This document shows positions 56,871 through 64,000 of a stretch of DNA of 64,000 bases, piece by piece. The notes beneath the pieces were generated by a model. That model was not told the origin of the DNA, made no database searches, and saw nothing but the letters and a program-made list of their open reading frames with translations. The position numbers were made by a program, and so were the translations under genes. The stretch covers positions 248,001-312,000 of the forward strand of contig NZ_WJYO01000003.1 in NCBI RefSeq assembly GCF_010994095.1. The letters run 5' to 3'. Source of the stretch: Mumia xiangluensis (GTDB taxonomy: Bacteria; Actinomycetota; Actinomycetes; Propionibacteriales; Nocardioidaceae). The first letter of the stretch is position 1, and every line of letters starts with the position of its first letter.

Positions 56871-58218
56871 ACCCCCAGGCGGTCGCGCGCCCGCTCGAGG
56901 AATCCGCGGCTGACGGTGTCGGTCGTCAGCGAGATCGCCTTCTCGTAGGCGGCGCCCGCCTCGTCGCGGCGGCCCAGCTCGGCGTACAGGTGCGCGCGCA
57001 GCGCCCACGCCGGCTGGAACCTCCGCGCCGCATCAGGATCCGCGCCGTTGGCGAGGGCGTCGAGGAGCACCAGCCCTGCCTCGGCGCCGTCGGTCCGTGC
57101 CGTCGCGGCCGCCAGCGCGACCCGGGCGCCGAGGGTGGGCGCCAGGGCGACGAGGGCACGGTGGAGGCGCAGCAGGGCCTGGTCGTCGGTACGACCCGTG
57201 CGCGCGCGGTCGCAGTGCGCCGACTGGATCGCCGCCTCGAGCTGGAAGCGACCCGGGCGACCGAGTCGTGCAGCGGAGTGGAGCAGCTGCTCGCCGTTGG
57301 CTGATGAGGTCGGTGTCCCAGCGCGAGGGGTCCTGCGCGTCGAGGGGGACGAACCGTCCGCTGTCGTCGGTACGGGCGCCGGCGCGCGCGAGTGACAGGG
57401 ACACGAGCGCGGCGAGTCCCAGAGCCTCCGGCTCGTCCGGCAGCAGTGCGGCCAGCAGGACCGCGAGGTAGTGCGCCTCGCCGGCGAGCGACTCCCGCAA
57501 CGCGCTGCTCGGCACGGCGGCCCAGTCGATCGCGTACGCGCCGTACACCGCCTCGAGCACCGCCGGAAGCCGCTGGGGCAGCTCGTCGCGATCGGGCACG
57601 GCGAACGGGATGCGGGTGTCGCGGATGCGGCGCTTCGCCCGGACCAGCCGCTGGGCCATCGCGCTCGTCGGCACCGCGTACGCCTCGGCGATGCGGCGCG
57701 CGTCGAGCCCGAGGGCGGTCTGCAGCATCAGCGGCGTGCGTACGGCGCCGTCGATCGCCGGGTGCGCGCACACGAACAGCAGGGCGAGCCGCTCGTCGGG
57801 GATCGCACGCTCGCCGGTCGTGGCCTCCATCCCGCTGGTCGAGGCCAGGTCCCCGCTGGTCGAGGCCAGGTACCCGCTGGTCGAAGGCCTCCATCCCGCT
57901 GGTCGAGTAGCCCGAGCCCCTGGGCGAGGGCGTATCGAGACCCCACCCCTCGGGCTCCAGCGGCGCTGCGCTGCGGTACGCCGCGGACCGGTAGAGGTCG
58001 CGGAGCCGGTTGCGTCCTGCCGTCAGCAGCCACGCCTCAGGGTTGTCCGGCACGCCGCGCTCCGGCCAGGTGGCGAGTGCCCGCTCGAAGGCGTCCGCGA
58101 GCGCGTCCTCCGCCGCGGCGATGTCGCCGGTCGGTGCCGCGAGGAGCGCGAGCAGGCGCCCGTACGACGTACGCGCCGCCCGCTCGGCCTCCTCGCTCGC
58201 CGTCAGGGCTGGTACCAC
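56867..58218 (-). pseudogene. ECF42-type sigma factor with TPR-like C-terminal domain, disrupted
   Basis: The N-terminal part (YGRLLALLAAPTGDIAAAEDALADAF, sigma region 2), the middle (LGLDARRIAEAYAVPTSAMAQRLVRAKRRI, region 4) and the DUF6596 C-terminal part (LLDALANGADPDAARRFQPAWALRAHLYAELGRRDEAGAAYEKAI) are each well kept but lie in three different frames. The first shift comes from a 64-bp tandem duplication at about 57831-57894, beside a REP-like element; the second is one extra base or two missing bases near 57300 (after DTDLIS). The gene should be about 420 codons. The start GTG 58218 overlaps the DGPF gene. Either a true pseudogene, a product of recent repeat slippage, or sequencing error at the second site. 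Confidence 0.8.
57831..57945. repeat. REP-like element with 21-bp tandem units inside the sigma gene
   Basis: Units starting CCCGCTGGTCGA lie at 57831, 57852, 57873 and 57895, with spacings of 21, 21 and 22 bp. The last one runs into a full element to about 57945 that matches the copy in mfd (34-81). Read in the sigma frame it encodes GLDTPSPRGSGYSTSG and then LDQR-type heptapeptides. Confidence 0.82.
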
Positions 58219-58580
58219 TCGCGCTCACGGCTCCACGTGAGCGTCGTGGGGCGGACCTCGACCGCGCCGTACATCGTGCCCGGGCACTTCTGCGCCCACG
58301 CCAGTGCGGCGTCGAGGTCAGGGACGTCGATGACGAAGACCCCGCCGACGTACTCCTTGCTGTCGGCGAACGGCCCGTCCTGGATCTTCGGCTGGCCGTC
58401 GACGGCGGTGACCGTTGTGGCCGCATCCGGGAACCCGAGGATCTGGGTCGTGACGAAGACGCCGGCCTCGTCGAGCTCCTTGGCATAGGCGCCGAACGCC
58501 GCCTCGACCGGCGCCATGTCGTCCTGGCTGACACCTGCCTCGCGCGGGTCGGCGTTGTGGATGAAGAGCGTGTACAGCAT
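58203..58580 (-). CDS. DGPF/YCII-domain protein, partner of the ECF42 sigma factor
   Basis: A 125-residue protein of the YCII-related (DGPF) family. MLYTLFIHNADP at the N-terminus and KIQDGPFADSKEYVGGVFVIDVPDLDAALAWAQKCP are characteristic, with the DGPF motif itself near residue 70. DGPF proteins are encoded next to ECF42 sigma factors throughout actinobacteria. The ATG at 58580 has GAAGG upstream; its stop overlaps the start of the sigma gene by 16 bp. It looks intact although its sigma partner is broken. Confidence 0.9.
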   Translation of the reverse strand: MLYTLFIHNADPREAGVSQDDMAPVEAAFGAYAKELDEAGVFVTTQILGFPDAATTVTAVDGQPKIQDGPFADSKEYVGGVFVIDVPDLDAALAWAQKCPGTMYGAVEVRPTTLTWSREREWYQP

Positions 58581-58664
58581 CGGAGCACCTTCCGTCGTTG
58601 TCGATCCTGACACCGTGATGACGGATGAGCCACACGCGGATCGACACCTGGGCGCCGCCGTACG

Positions 58665-59492
58665 TCAGAACTCCTCGTGCGTGTCCGGCTCCCCGCCGCC
58701 GCGGACCTGCGCACGATCGGCGACGCGGGCCATCTCCGCCTCGCTCAGAACGAACCCGAACACGTCGAGGTTCTCCCGCTGCCGTTGCGGGTTGCCCGAC
58801 TTGGGGATCGGCACGACTCCGCTCTGGACGTGCCACCTCAGGACCACCTGGCCGGGGGTCACGCTGTGCCGCTCGGCGATCTCCGTGATCTCGGGCTGGG
58901 ACAGCAGGTCGGTCTTCCGCGCGAGCGGCTGCCAGCCCTCGGTGACGATCCCGTGCTCGGCGTCGAAGGCCCGCATGTCCTCCTGGACGAAGTGCGGGTG
59001 GAGCTCGATCTGGTTGACGACCGGCCCCACGCCGGTCTCGTCGACGAGCCGCGTGATCTGCTCCGGCATGAAGTTGGAGACGCCGAGGCTGTTGACCAGA
59101 CCGTCGTCGCGCAGCTTGATCATCGCCTTCCAGGAGTCCACGTAGAGGTCGAGCCTGGGGAGCGGCCAGTGGATCAGGTAGAGGTCGACGTACTCGACGC
59201 CGAGCCGCTGCCGAGACTCCCCGAACGCGCGCAGCGTCGCCTCGTAGCCCTGGTGCTCGCCGCGCAGCTTCGTCGTCACGACGACCTCGTCGCGGGGGAC
59301 GTCGCTCATGGCGATGCCCTGCCCGACTCCCGCCTCGTTGCCGTACGAGGCTGCCGTGTCAACGAGGCGGTAGCCGATGTCGAGGGCGCAGCGTACGGCC
59401 TCGGCCGCCTCCGCATCATCCATCGGATAGGTGCCGAGCCCGATCAGCGGGAGGTCACGGCCGTCGGTCATGGTCGTCGTCGGAGCCTGCAT
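58665..59492 (-). CDS. Aldo/keto reductase
   Basis: NADPH-dependent TIM-barrel reductase of 275 residues. The catalytic tetrad is visible: D45 and Y50 (VDTAASYGNEAGVG), K75 (VVTTKL) and H108 (LYLIHWPLP). LGVSNFMPEQI and the C-terminal PIPKSGNPQRQREN cofactor motif are present. A CAGGCT box lies 6 nt before the ATG, which points to a leaderless mRNA. It follows a TetR gene by 12 bp on the same strand, so it may also be read from the TetR promoter. Substrate unknown. Confidence 0.92.
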   Translation of the reverse strand: MQAPTTTMTDGRDLPLIGLGTYPMDDAEAAEAVRCALDIGYRLVDTAASYGNEAGVGQGIAMSDVPRDEVVVTTKLRGEHQGYEATLRAFGESRQRLGVEYVDLYLIHWPLPRLDLYVDSWKAMIKLRDDGLVNSLGVSNFMPEQITRLVDETGVGPVVNQIELHPHFVQEDMRAFDAEHGIVTEGWQPLARKTDLLSQPEITEIAERHSVTPGQVVLRWHVQSGVVPIPKSGNPQRQRENLDVFGFVLSEAEMARVADRAQVRGGGEPDTHEEF

Positions 59493-59504
59493 GGAACGAG
59501 CCTG

Positions 59505-60116
59505 TCACCGCTGCGGTCGGGCCGCAGGACGACCTTCGCGCCGCAGCCCGCCCAGGATCGCGGTCAGCGCGGCGTGGGCCTCGGCACGCGTCCTGCCGCC
59601 CGCCTCGGCCGTCCAGAGTGCCGCCTCGTTCATCGCTCCGGACAGCGTGACCGCGAGTGCAGCGGCCGAGCCGTCGTCGAGGTCGCCGTGGGCCTCGAGC
59701 TCCCGGAGCCCCTCCTCGAGCAGACGGCGGGAGTTCACGGCGTCGAGCTCACGCCACTCCTGCCAGCCCACGACCGACGGCCCGTCCACCAGAAGGATGC
59801 GTCGTACGGAGTCGTCGGCAGCGGCGTCGAGGAAGGCGTGGCAGCCGGCGACGAGCGCGTCCCACGGGTCTGTGGTGGCAGCGGCTGCTTCGGCGACCAC
59901 GTGCGCGACGGCCTCCTGCGCCTGGGTGAGCGCCGCGAGGAAGAGCCCGCGCTTGCTCCCGAAGTGGTGGTAGACGGCTCCGCGGGTCTGCCCCGCGGCA
60001 GCGGCGACGTCGTCGAGCCCCACCGACTCGTAGCCTCGCTCGGCGAACAGCTCGCACGCCAGGTCGACGAGGTGCGCACGGTTGATCGCGCTCTGCGCCT
60101 TGGTCGAGCGGCCCAT
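59505..60116 (-). CDS. TetR/AcrR family transcriptional regulator
   Basis: A 203-residue repressor. Residues 14-60 are the [48 protein letters not shown]. The C-terminal half ([48 protein letters not shown]) matches the TetR_C_13-like group. The start [10 protein letters not shown] at 60116 is preferred over 60173, which lies in the operator region. It is divergent from the glyoxalase gene, with inverted repeats between, so it probably controls itself and that gene. Confidence 0.9.
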   Translation of the reverse strand: MGRSTKAQSAINRAHLVDLACELFAERGYESVGLDDVAAAAGQTRGAVYHHFGSKRGLFLAALTQAQEAVAHVVAEAAAATTDPWDALVAGCHAFLDAAADDSVRRILLVDGPSVVGWQEWRELDAVNSRRLLEEGLRELEAHGDLDDGSAAALAVTLSGAMNEAALWTAEAGGRTRAEAHAALTAILGGLRREGRPAARPQR

Positions 60117-60128
60117 CCTCGTCCCCTT

Positions 60129-60189
60129 CCCCTGGATACATGCGTAGTGTATGTTATCGAAATACATACTCAAAGCATGTATCCAGGGG
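60129..60189. promoter_or_regulatory. TetR/glyoxalase operator region with 15-bp inverted repeat
   Basis: CCCCTGGATACATGC (60129-60143) and GCATGTATCCAGGGG (60175-60189) are perfect inverted repeats. Two likely operators are ATACA-N7-TGTAT (60136-60152) and ATACAT-N9-ATGTAT (60162-60182). The right arm also holds the GGGGAGG Shine-Dalgarno of the glyoxalase gene. Confidence 0.65.
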
Positions 60190-60196
60190 AGGACTC

Positions 60197-60613
60197 ATGA
60201 CGCTCACCAGCTTCTATCCCGTTCTCGGGACCCGCGACGTCGATGGCGCCGCAGCGTTCTACGAGCGCTGGTTCGGGTTCCGGCGAACCTTCAGCGCCGA
60301 CTGGTACGTCTCGCTGGAGCGCGACGGCCACGAGCTCGCACTGCTCGATCCTGACCACGAGTCCATCCCCGCCGGGTACGGCTCGCCTGCCGGCGGCATG
60401 CTCCTGAACGTCGAGGTGGACGACGTCGACGCGGAGTACGCGCGCCTCGTCACCGTCGGTGGACTGTCGCCGGTCCTCGACCTGAGGTCGGAGCCGTTCG
60501 GTCAACGCCACTTCATCCTCCCCGCGCCCGGCGGCGTCCTCGTCGACGTCATCACCCCGATCGAGCCCACGGGCGCGTTCGCGGAGTCGTACACGTCGCA
60601 CCCTGGGTCTTGA
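60197..60613 (+). CDS. VOC/glyoxalase family protein
   Basis: A 138-residue single-domain VOC protein, with the two beta-alpha-beta-beta-beta modules [51 protein letters not shown] and [22 protein letters not shown] ... [21 protein letters not shown]. The metal or substrate residues cannot be assigned with confidence. Such genes under a divergent TetR often deal with a toxic small molecule such as bleomycin-like drugs. AGGGGAGGA lies before the ATG. Confidence 0.85.
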   Translation: MTLTSFYPVLGTRDVDGAAAFYERWFGFRRTFSADWYVSLERDGHELALLDPDHESIPAGYGSPAGGMLLNVEVDDVDAEYARLVTVGGLSPVLDLRSEPFGQRHFILPAPGGVLVDVITPIEPTGAFAESYTSHPGS

Positions 60614-60640
60614 CCTCAAGTCGACTTGAGCCGCGACGCT
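60610..60640 (+). promoter_or_regulatory. SoxR/MerR-type promoter: palindrome in a 19-bp spacer
   Basis: TTGACC (-35, 60610-60615), a 19-bp spacer, and GACGCT (-10, 60635-60640). CTCAAGTCGACTTGAG (60615-60630) is a perfect palindrome that matches the arms of the SoxR box (CCTCAAG...CTTGAGG). The 19-bp spacer is the MerR-family feature. The -10 ends 6 nt before the ATG of the next gene. Confidence 0.75.
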
Positions 60641-60646
60641 GGGGGC

Positions 60647-61072
60647 ATGACCACCACGGCAACAGATCCCGAGACCCGCCCGCGCGAGATCAAGGCCCTC
60701 ACGGCCGTCGTCGCCGACCTCGAGCGCGCACAGAACACCGAGAACGTCGACGCCTTCGTCGCCCTCTTCCGCGAGGACGCCATCTGGACGACCGGGCACG
60801 GCAGGCTCCTCGTCGGCCGCGACGCGATCGCCGCGTTCACACGCACCGTGCTCCCCGGCGCGATGGCCGAGACGGTCGGCTCTTACGAGGTCGTCCACGT
60901 GCTGTTCCTCCGACCCGACGTTGCCGCCGTGAAGGTCCGCCAGCGCGTCGTTCGACGTGACGGGGCGCCCACAGACGACGCGTACGAGGGCTCCCCCCTC
61001 TACGTGATGACGAAGGACGACGGCCGGTGGATGCTCGCCGCGAACCAGAACACGGTGGTGGTCGACGGATAA
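60647..61072 (+). CDS. SnoaL-like/SgcJ-EcaC family protein
   Basis: A 141-residue protein of the cystatin-like NTF2 fold: EIKALTAVVADLERAQNTENVDAFVALFREDAIWTTGHGRLLVGRDAIAAF, then VVHVLFLRPDVAAVKVRQRVVRRDG and GRWMLAANQNTVV, as in the SgcJ/EcaC proteins (DUF4440-like). No enzyme activity can be assigned. The upstream SoxR-type operator implies control by a redox- or drug-sensing MerR protein, for which no gene is found in this window. Confidence 0.85.
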   Translation: MTTTATDPETRPREIKALTAVVADLERAQNTENVDAFVALFREDAIWTTGHGRLLVGRDAIAAFTRTVLPGAMAETVGSYEVVHVLFLRPDVAAVKVRQRVVRRDGAPTDDAYEGSPLYVMTKDDGRWMLAANQNTVVVDG

Positions 61073-61148
61073 CGGTTACGAAACGGCGACGAGACGGTCG
61101 CGGCTCTCACGACATGGGGAGGATGAGGGACGACCTGAACGGAGCGCC

Positions 61149-61721
61149 ATGTCGACAGACCTCCCGCTCGAGAGCGACGCGGACGACCGCCTGCTGTGGG
61201 CTCGAGCGCGCCGCGGTGATCGCGACGCGTTCGGCACCCTGTACGCGCGGCACGTCCGTCCCGTCTACTGGCAGGCCTATCGCCTGGTCGGCAACGCCTC
61301 GGAGGCCGAGGAGGTCGTCCAGGACGTCTTCGTGACAGCGTGGCGCCGGCGGAGCGAGATCTCGCTCGTCGACACCTCGGTGCTCCCGTGGCTGCTCGTC
61401 ACCGCGAAGTACACCGCGCTCAACCATCGACGCCGCAGCAGCCGACGCCGGTGGGAGCCGCTCGACGACAGCGTCCCCAGCGGGGAGCAGGCACCCGACG
61501 ACGCCGTCGTCTCCGACCTGCTGCTCGCGCGTGTCCGTGCCAGCGTCGCCGGCCTGTCGCCGCTGGACCAGCGCCTCTTCGAGCTGTGCGTCGTCGGCGA
61601 CAGCACGTACGCGGACGCCGCTCGCGAGGTCGGTGTCACCCATGCGGCGGTCCGCAACCGCGTGTCCCGCATCCGAAGCCGCGTGCGCGCGGCGACCGAC
61701 GACCTGAGGGGGCCAGCATGA
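61149..61721 (+). CDS. ECF-type RNA polymerase sigma factor
   Basis: A 190-residue extracytoplasmic-function sigma factor. Region 2 is about residues 22-90 (RDAFGTLYARHVRPVYWQAYRLVGNASEAEEVVQDVFVTAW) and region 4 about 130-185 (SPLDQRLFELCVVGDSTYADAAREVGVTHAAVRNRVSRIRSRVR). GGAG precedes the ATG. The stop overlaps the ATG of a membrane protein (ATGA) that is likely its regulator. The signal and regulon are unknown. Confidence 0.92.
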   Translation: MSTDLPLESDADDRLLWARARRGDRDAFGTLYARHVRPVYWQAYRLVGNASEAEEVVQDVFVTAWRRRSEISLVDTSVLPWLLVTAKYTALNHRRRSSRRRWEPLDDSVPSGEQAPDDAVVSDLLLARVRASVAGLSPLDQRLFELCVVGDSTYADAAREVGVTHAAVRNRVSRIRSRVRAATDDLRGPA

Positions 61722-62707
61722 ACGTCCAGCCCGAGATCCCTGAGCTCACGGACGAGCAGATCGACCGGATGTACCGCACGATCACGACGACGATCACCCG
61801 TGACGACTCCGTACGCCGCGGAAAGCGGCGAAAGGTCGCCCTCGTGGCGGCGTCAGCGGTTGCGGTACTCGGGCTCGGCGGATACTTCGTGACAGCCGTG
61901 GAGCCGAGCGGCTCCGACAGCGCCGGCGACAGCTCCGCAGTCCAGGAATCGGCACCGGACGACGCCGGCGCCGATGCCGACGGCGGCGCAGGCGCAGGCA
62001 CCAGCGACCTCCGCGAGGAGGTGGCCCCTGAGGACACGCCGGCGCCTGAGTCAGGACCGCGCGAGATCATCACCACGACGTACGGCTCGGTCGAGGTCGA
62101 CGACGCACCCACGTCGGCCGATGCGCTCTCGGGCTGGGTCGTCAGCGCCGGTGGACGCGTCGAGAACCGCTCCGAGTACTCCTCCGGCGACTCGACGCGA
62201 GTCTCCCTCCGGCTCCGCGTGCCGGCTTCGCGTGCCAGCGATGCCACTGCACGCCTGCGCGACCTCGGGACACTCTCGGATCTCTCCATCGAGAGCACCG
62301 ACGTCACAGCGCAGGGCCGCGACCTCGACGCACGCATCGCGGCGCTGCAGGCCTCGGTCGCGCGCCTCCAGCAATTCGTGGCCGATGCGCCGACGACGGC
62401 GGCCCTCCTCGCTGCCGAGGAGACGCTGGCGCAGCGTCAGGGCGAGCTCGAGTCGTTGCAGGCCGAGCGCCGGGGCCTGTCCGACCAGGTGGCCATGGCG
62501 ACGTACGAGCTGGAGCTCTCTGAGCCGCAGAAGGCGGACGAGCCGGATGCGTCGGGATTCCTCGGCGGGCTCACCTCGGGGTGGAACGGGCTGGTCGCGA
62601 CGTTCGACGGCGCCGTCACGGTGGTCGGAGTGCTGCTGCCGTGGGCAGTGGTCCTGGCCCTCCTCGGCGGCGCGTACGTCGTGGGGCGCCGCGTCGTACG
62701 ACGGTGA
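61718..62707 (+). CDS. DUF4349 membrane protein, likely anti-sigma partner
   Basis: A 329-residue protein. A cytoplasmic N-terminus of about 38 residues is followed by a membrane helix (about 40-58), an acidic Ala/Gly-rich linker (60-110), the DUF4349 domain with a coiled coil (about 115-285, DARIAALQASVARLQQFVAD ... EETLAQRQGELESLQAERRGL), and a second membrane helix near the end (VVGVLLPWAVVLALLGGAYVV). Coupling to the ECF sigma gene suggests that the N-terminus binds the sigma factor. No zinc-binding anti-sigma motif (HxxxCxxC) is seen. Confidence 0.82.
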   Translation: MNVQPEIPELTDEQIDRMYRTITTTITRDDSVRRGKRRKVALVAASAVAVLGLGGYFVTAVEPSGSDSAGDSSAVQESAPDDAGADADGGAGAGTSDLREEVAPEDTPAPESGPREIITTTYGSVEVDDAPTSADALSGWVVSAGGRVENRSEYSSGDSTRVSLRLRVPASRASDATARLRDLGTLSDLSIESTDVTAQGRDLDARIAALQASVARLQQFVADAPTTAALLAAEETLAQRQGELESLQAERRGLSDQVAMATYELELSEPQKADEPDASGFLGGLTSGWNGLVATFDGAVTVVGVLLPWAVVLALLGGAYVVGRRVVRR

Positions 62708-62771
62708 CGACTCGCTGGACACCTCCGTACGGCGAGCGACCATCCACGCTTGATGCCCGCCGACAGAACGA

Positions 62772-62807
62772 CGAAGGCCGGAACCACGGGTGTGGTTCCG
62801 GCCTTCG
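62772..62807. terminator. Strong bidirectional hairpin terminator
   Basis: A perfect 16-bp stem (CGAAGGCCGGAACCAC and its complement) with a GGGT loop. It lies 6 nt downstream of tRNA-Ala on the minus strand and 64 bp after the DUF4349 gene on the plus strand, so it can end both. There is no T-run. Confidence 0.8.
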
Positions 62808-62812
62808 GCTGG

Positions 62813-62885
62813 TGGAGCTACGGGGATTCGAACCCCGGACCTTCTCATTGCGAACGAGACGCGCTACCAACTGCGCCATAGCCCC
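62813..62885 (-). tRNA. tRNA-Ala (anticodon CGC)
   Basis: A 73-nt cloverleaf: acceptor GGGGCTA/TAGCTCC, D arm GCGC with AGTTGGTA loop, anticodon stem-loop CTCGT-TCGCAA-type with anticodon CGC, T arm CGGGG-TTCGAAT-CCCCG and discriminator A, followed by CC. It reads GCG codons, which are common in this genome. Confidence 0.93.
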
Positions 62886-62948
62886 AAAGCGAGATCGAGA
62901 TTACCACGCGGGTGCGGGCTTCCCGAACCCCACCCCCTGCTTCAGCGG

Positions 62949-63881
62949 TCAGTCACCGACGGCGCGGCGCGAGGTGCCCGCATCGCCCTCGGAACCCTCG
63001 TCCTGAGCGCGCTCGGCGGCCGGGCCGTCCCCGAAGTCGATGGTGCGGACGGTCCGCGCGGCGGCAGGCTTCGTGACGTACGTCGGGAGCGTCACCGGCA
63101 CCGGGTCCCACAGGGTCGTGCCCGAGGTGGTGCTCAGCGGGACCGCCCCCAGCACCTGCTGGTCGAGCGCCCCCTCGGGGAGCGGACCGCGCTCCATGAC
63201 GTTGCGCCGACCGGGGTCGTGGTCCTCGAACTGGCCGGACAGCACGACCGTCAGCTCGGAGTCGGGGTCGACCTGGAGGTCGGCCTCGTCCTGGGCGTCA
63301 CGGGCGGCGCGGCGCTCGGTCTTGCGGATCTCCCGCTTGCGAGAGCGGGTGGCTCGTCCTTCGGAGGAGAAGGCGCGCGGCATGCGGACCGGTCGCCCGA
63401 TCTCACGACGCACCATGACGCGGCACAGCACCAGCCAGGCCACCACGATCCCCGCGGGGATGGCAGGTGCCCACGGCAGCAGGATGCCGGCGACGGCCAG
63501 GCCACCGACGATCGCGCACGCCGCGAGGAGCACGAGCAGCACGCGACGGCGGCGACGCGCGGCGATCCGTGCGGCGCGACGGTTGTAGCGGTGCGGGACG
63601 GGCGCCGGCGCCGCCGACGCGTCATCGGCCGAATCAGCCGACTCGTCAGACGCATCCTTCGCGGCCTCGGCCGACGGAGTGGACTCGGCCGACGGAGCGA
63701 CCTCGGCCGTGACCGGCTCAGCCTCGGCGTCGTCCTTGCGATGGGTGAGAACGCGCAGCGCTCCCGAGAAGCTGGTCACGCCTCCGGCACGGCTCGCCTC
63801 CTCGTGACGCCGCAGCGCCAGAGGGACGCCGTACGCCACCCAGATGGCGATCACGGCTGCGAAGATGAGACCCGTACCCAC
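62949..63881 (-). CDS. SepX/GlpR-like divisome membrane protein
   Basis: A 310-residue protein. The N-terminal helix GTGLIFAAVIAIWVAYGVPLALRRHEEASRA and the following SGALRVL match the actinobacterial SepX/GlpR family, which binds SepH and FtsZ-linked proteins at the septum or acts as a receptor for the Glp gephyrin-like protein. An acidic Ala/Ser-rich linker (about 50-90), two membrane helices (about 110-155) and a cytoplasmic tail follow. The GTG at 63881 is the start because TACGGT lies exactly 6 nt upstream; the reading to 63908 runs through this box. Confidence 0.8.
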   Translation of the reverse strand: MGTGLIFAAVIAIWVAYGVPLALRRHEEASRAGGVTSFSGALRVLTHRKDDAEAEPVTAEVAPSAESTPSAEAAKDASDESADSADDASAAPAPVPHRYNRRAARIAARRRRRVLLVLLAACAIVGGLAVAGILLPWAPAIPAGIVVAWLVLCRVMVRREIGRPVRMPRAFSSEGRATRSRKREIRKTERRAARDAQDEADLQVDPDSELTVVLSGQFEDHDPGRRNVMERGPLPEGALDQQVLGAVPLSTTSGTTLWDPVPVTLPTYVTKPAAARTVRTIDFGDGPAAERAQDEGSEGDAGTSRRAVGD

Positions 63882-63887
63882 GGAAGA

Positions 63888-63893
63888 ACCGTA
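63888..63893 (-). promoter_or_regulatory. -10 box of leaderless sepX-like promoter
   Basis: TACGGT on the minus strand, 6 nt before the GTG at 63881. Confidence 0.5.
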
Positions 63894-63956
63894 CGCGGAA
63901 GGCACCATGGCTCTCGGGGACCTCGTGCGGTGTGTCGCGAGGAGGTTGAGACCGAG

Positions 63957-64000
63957 TCAGCGCTCGGCGTCCGCGGAGTCGACCCGCGCGATGAGTCCGC
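63957..64000 (-). CDS. 3' end of an unidentified gene
   Basis: On the minus strand, a frame open to the right edge ends with GLIARVDSADAER and a TGA at 63957-63959. Codon use (G or C in third position) fits coding sequence. Only 13 codons are visible, so the product cannot be named. Confidence 0.35.
   Translation of the reverse strand, partial: GLIARVDSADAER

Noticed and set aside
57831-57897. CRISPR-like array because of the regular 21-bp units
   Set aside because: The units are contiguous with no unique spacers, lie in a coding region and number only four; no cas gene is near.

Overview
The window is high-GC actinobacterial DNA. The gene families (Rpf with DUF348/G5 domains, SepX/GlpR-type divisome protein, actinobacterial CysQ, LCP, Pmt, Ctc-type L25, ECF42 sigma factor with DGPF protein) and the abundance of GTG and leaderless starts fit the Propionibacteriales, probably Nocardioidaceae (Nocardioides, Aeromicrobium or Mumia-like). 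This placement is inference from gene content; no marker was searched.

Layout. 1-1178 is the 5' part of mfd (minus). 1299-27295 is a cell-surface and exopolysaccharide locus: a beta-propeller lipoprotein-free secreted protein, an LCP ligase, CysQ, glycosyltransferases, a TagD-like cytidylyltransferase with a CDP-alcohol phosphotransferase, a Wzx-like flippase, a Wzy-like polymerase, a low-molecular-weight tyrosine phosphatase facing a Wzz/BY-kinase, a GINT1-like protein, a FemAB/GNAT-like protein, a beta-helix protein, two paralogous giant secreted PKD/LamG proteins, and the initiating polyprenyl sugar-phosphate transferase. 27431-31504 is the conserved block pth-rplY-prs-glmU-tRNA. 31696-41107 holds accessory metabolism and regulation: a desaturase, TetR, Tam, a standalone ClpN domain with an HTH partner, MarR facing an MMPL exporter, ABC-F, RidA and an SDR. 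41169-47122 is the block metG-tatD-rpf-rsmA-ispE (all minus). 47153-51886 is a sulfotransferase operon, followed by a secreted Ig-like protein. 53708-56254 has divergent rsmI and pmt. 56282-62707 holds a MazEF pair, a broken ECF42 sigma gene with its DGPF partner, an aldo-keto reductase, a TetR/glyoxalase pair, a SnoaL-like gene under a SoxR-type operator, and an ECF sigma/DUF4349 pair. The end carries tRNA-Ala and a SepX-like gene.

How the parts work together. The surface locus has every step expected of a Wzx/Wzy polymer: initiation (27295), elongation (4597, 7122), a possible polyol-phosphate branch (5756-7125), flipping, polymerisation, chain-length control and attachment to the wall (LCP). 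CysQ at 3748 removes the PAP that the sulfotransferases at 47-52 kb would produce, so the window may encode parts of a sulfated surface-glycan pathway.

Most notable observations. (1) A palindromic REP-like element lies inside two coding sequences, mfd and the ECF42 sigma gene, and in both is read in the same frame as a GLDTPSP...GSGYSTS peptide, resembling the Rickettsia palindromic elements in behaviour; in the sigma gene a 64-bp tandem duplication next to it breaks the frame. (2) At least fourteen genes have a -10 box exactly 6 or 7 nt before the start codon, so leaderless transcription looks like the default here. (3) rsmA appears to start with CTG overlapping the rpf stop. (4) One sulfotransferase is fused to a second, P-loop-less sulfotransferase domain. 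(5) A SoxR-type box sits in a 19-bp promoter spacer ahead of a SnoaL-like gene.
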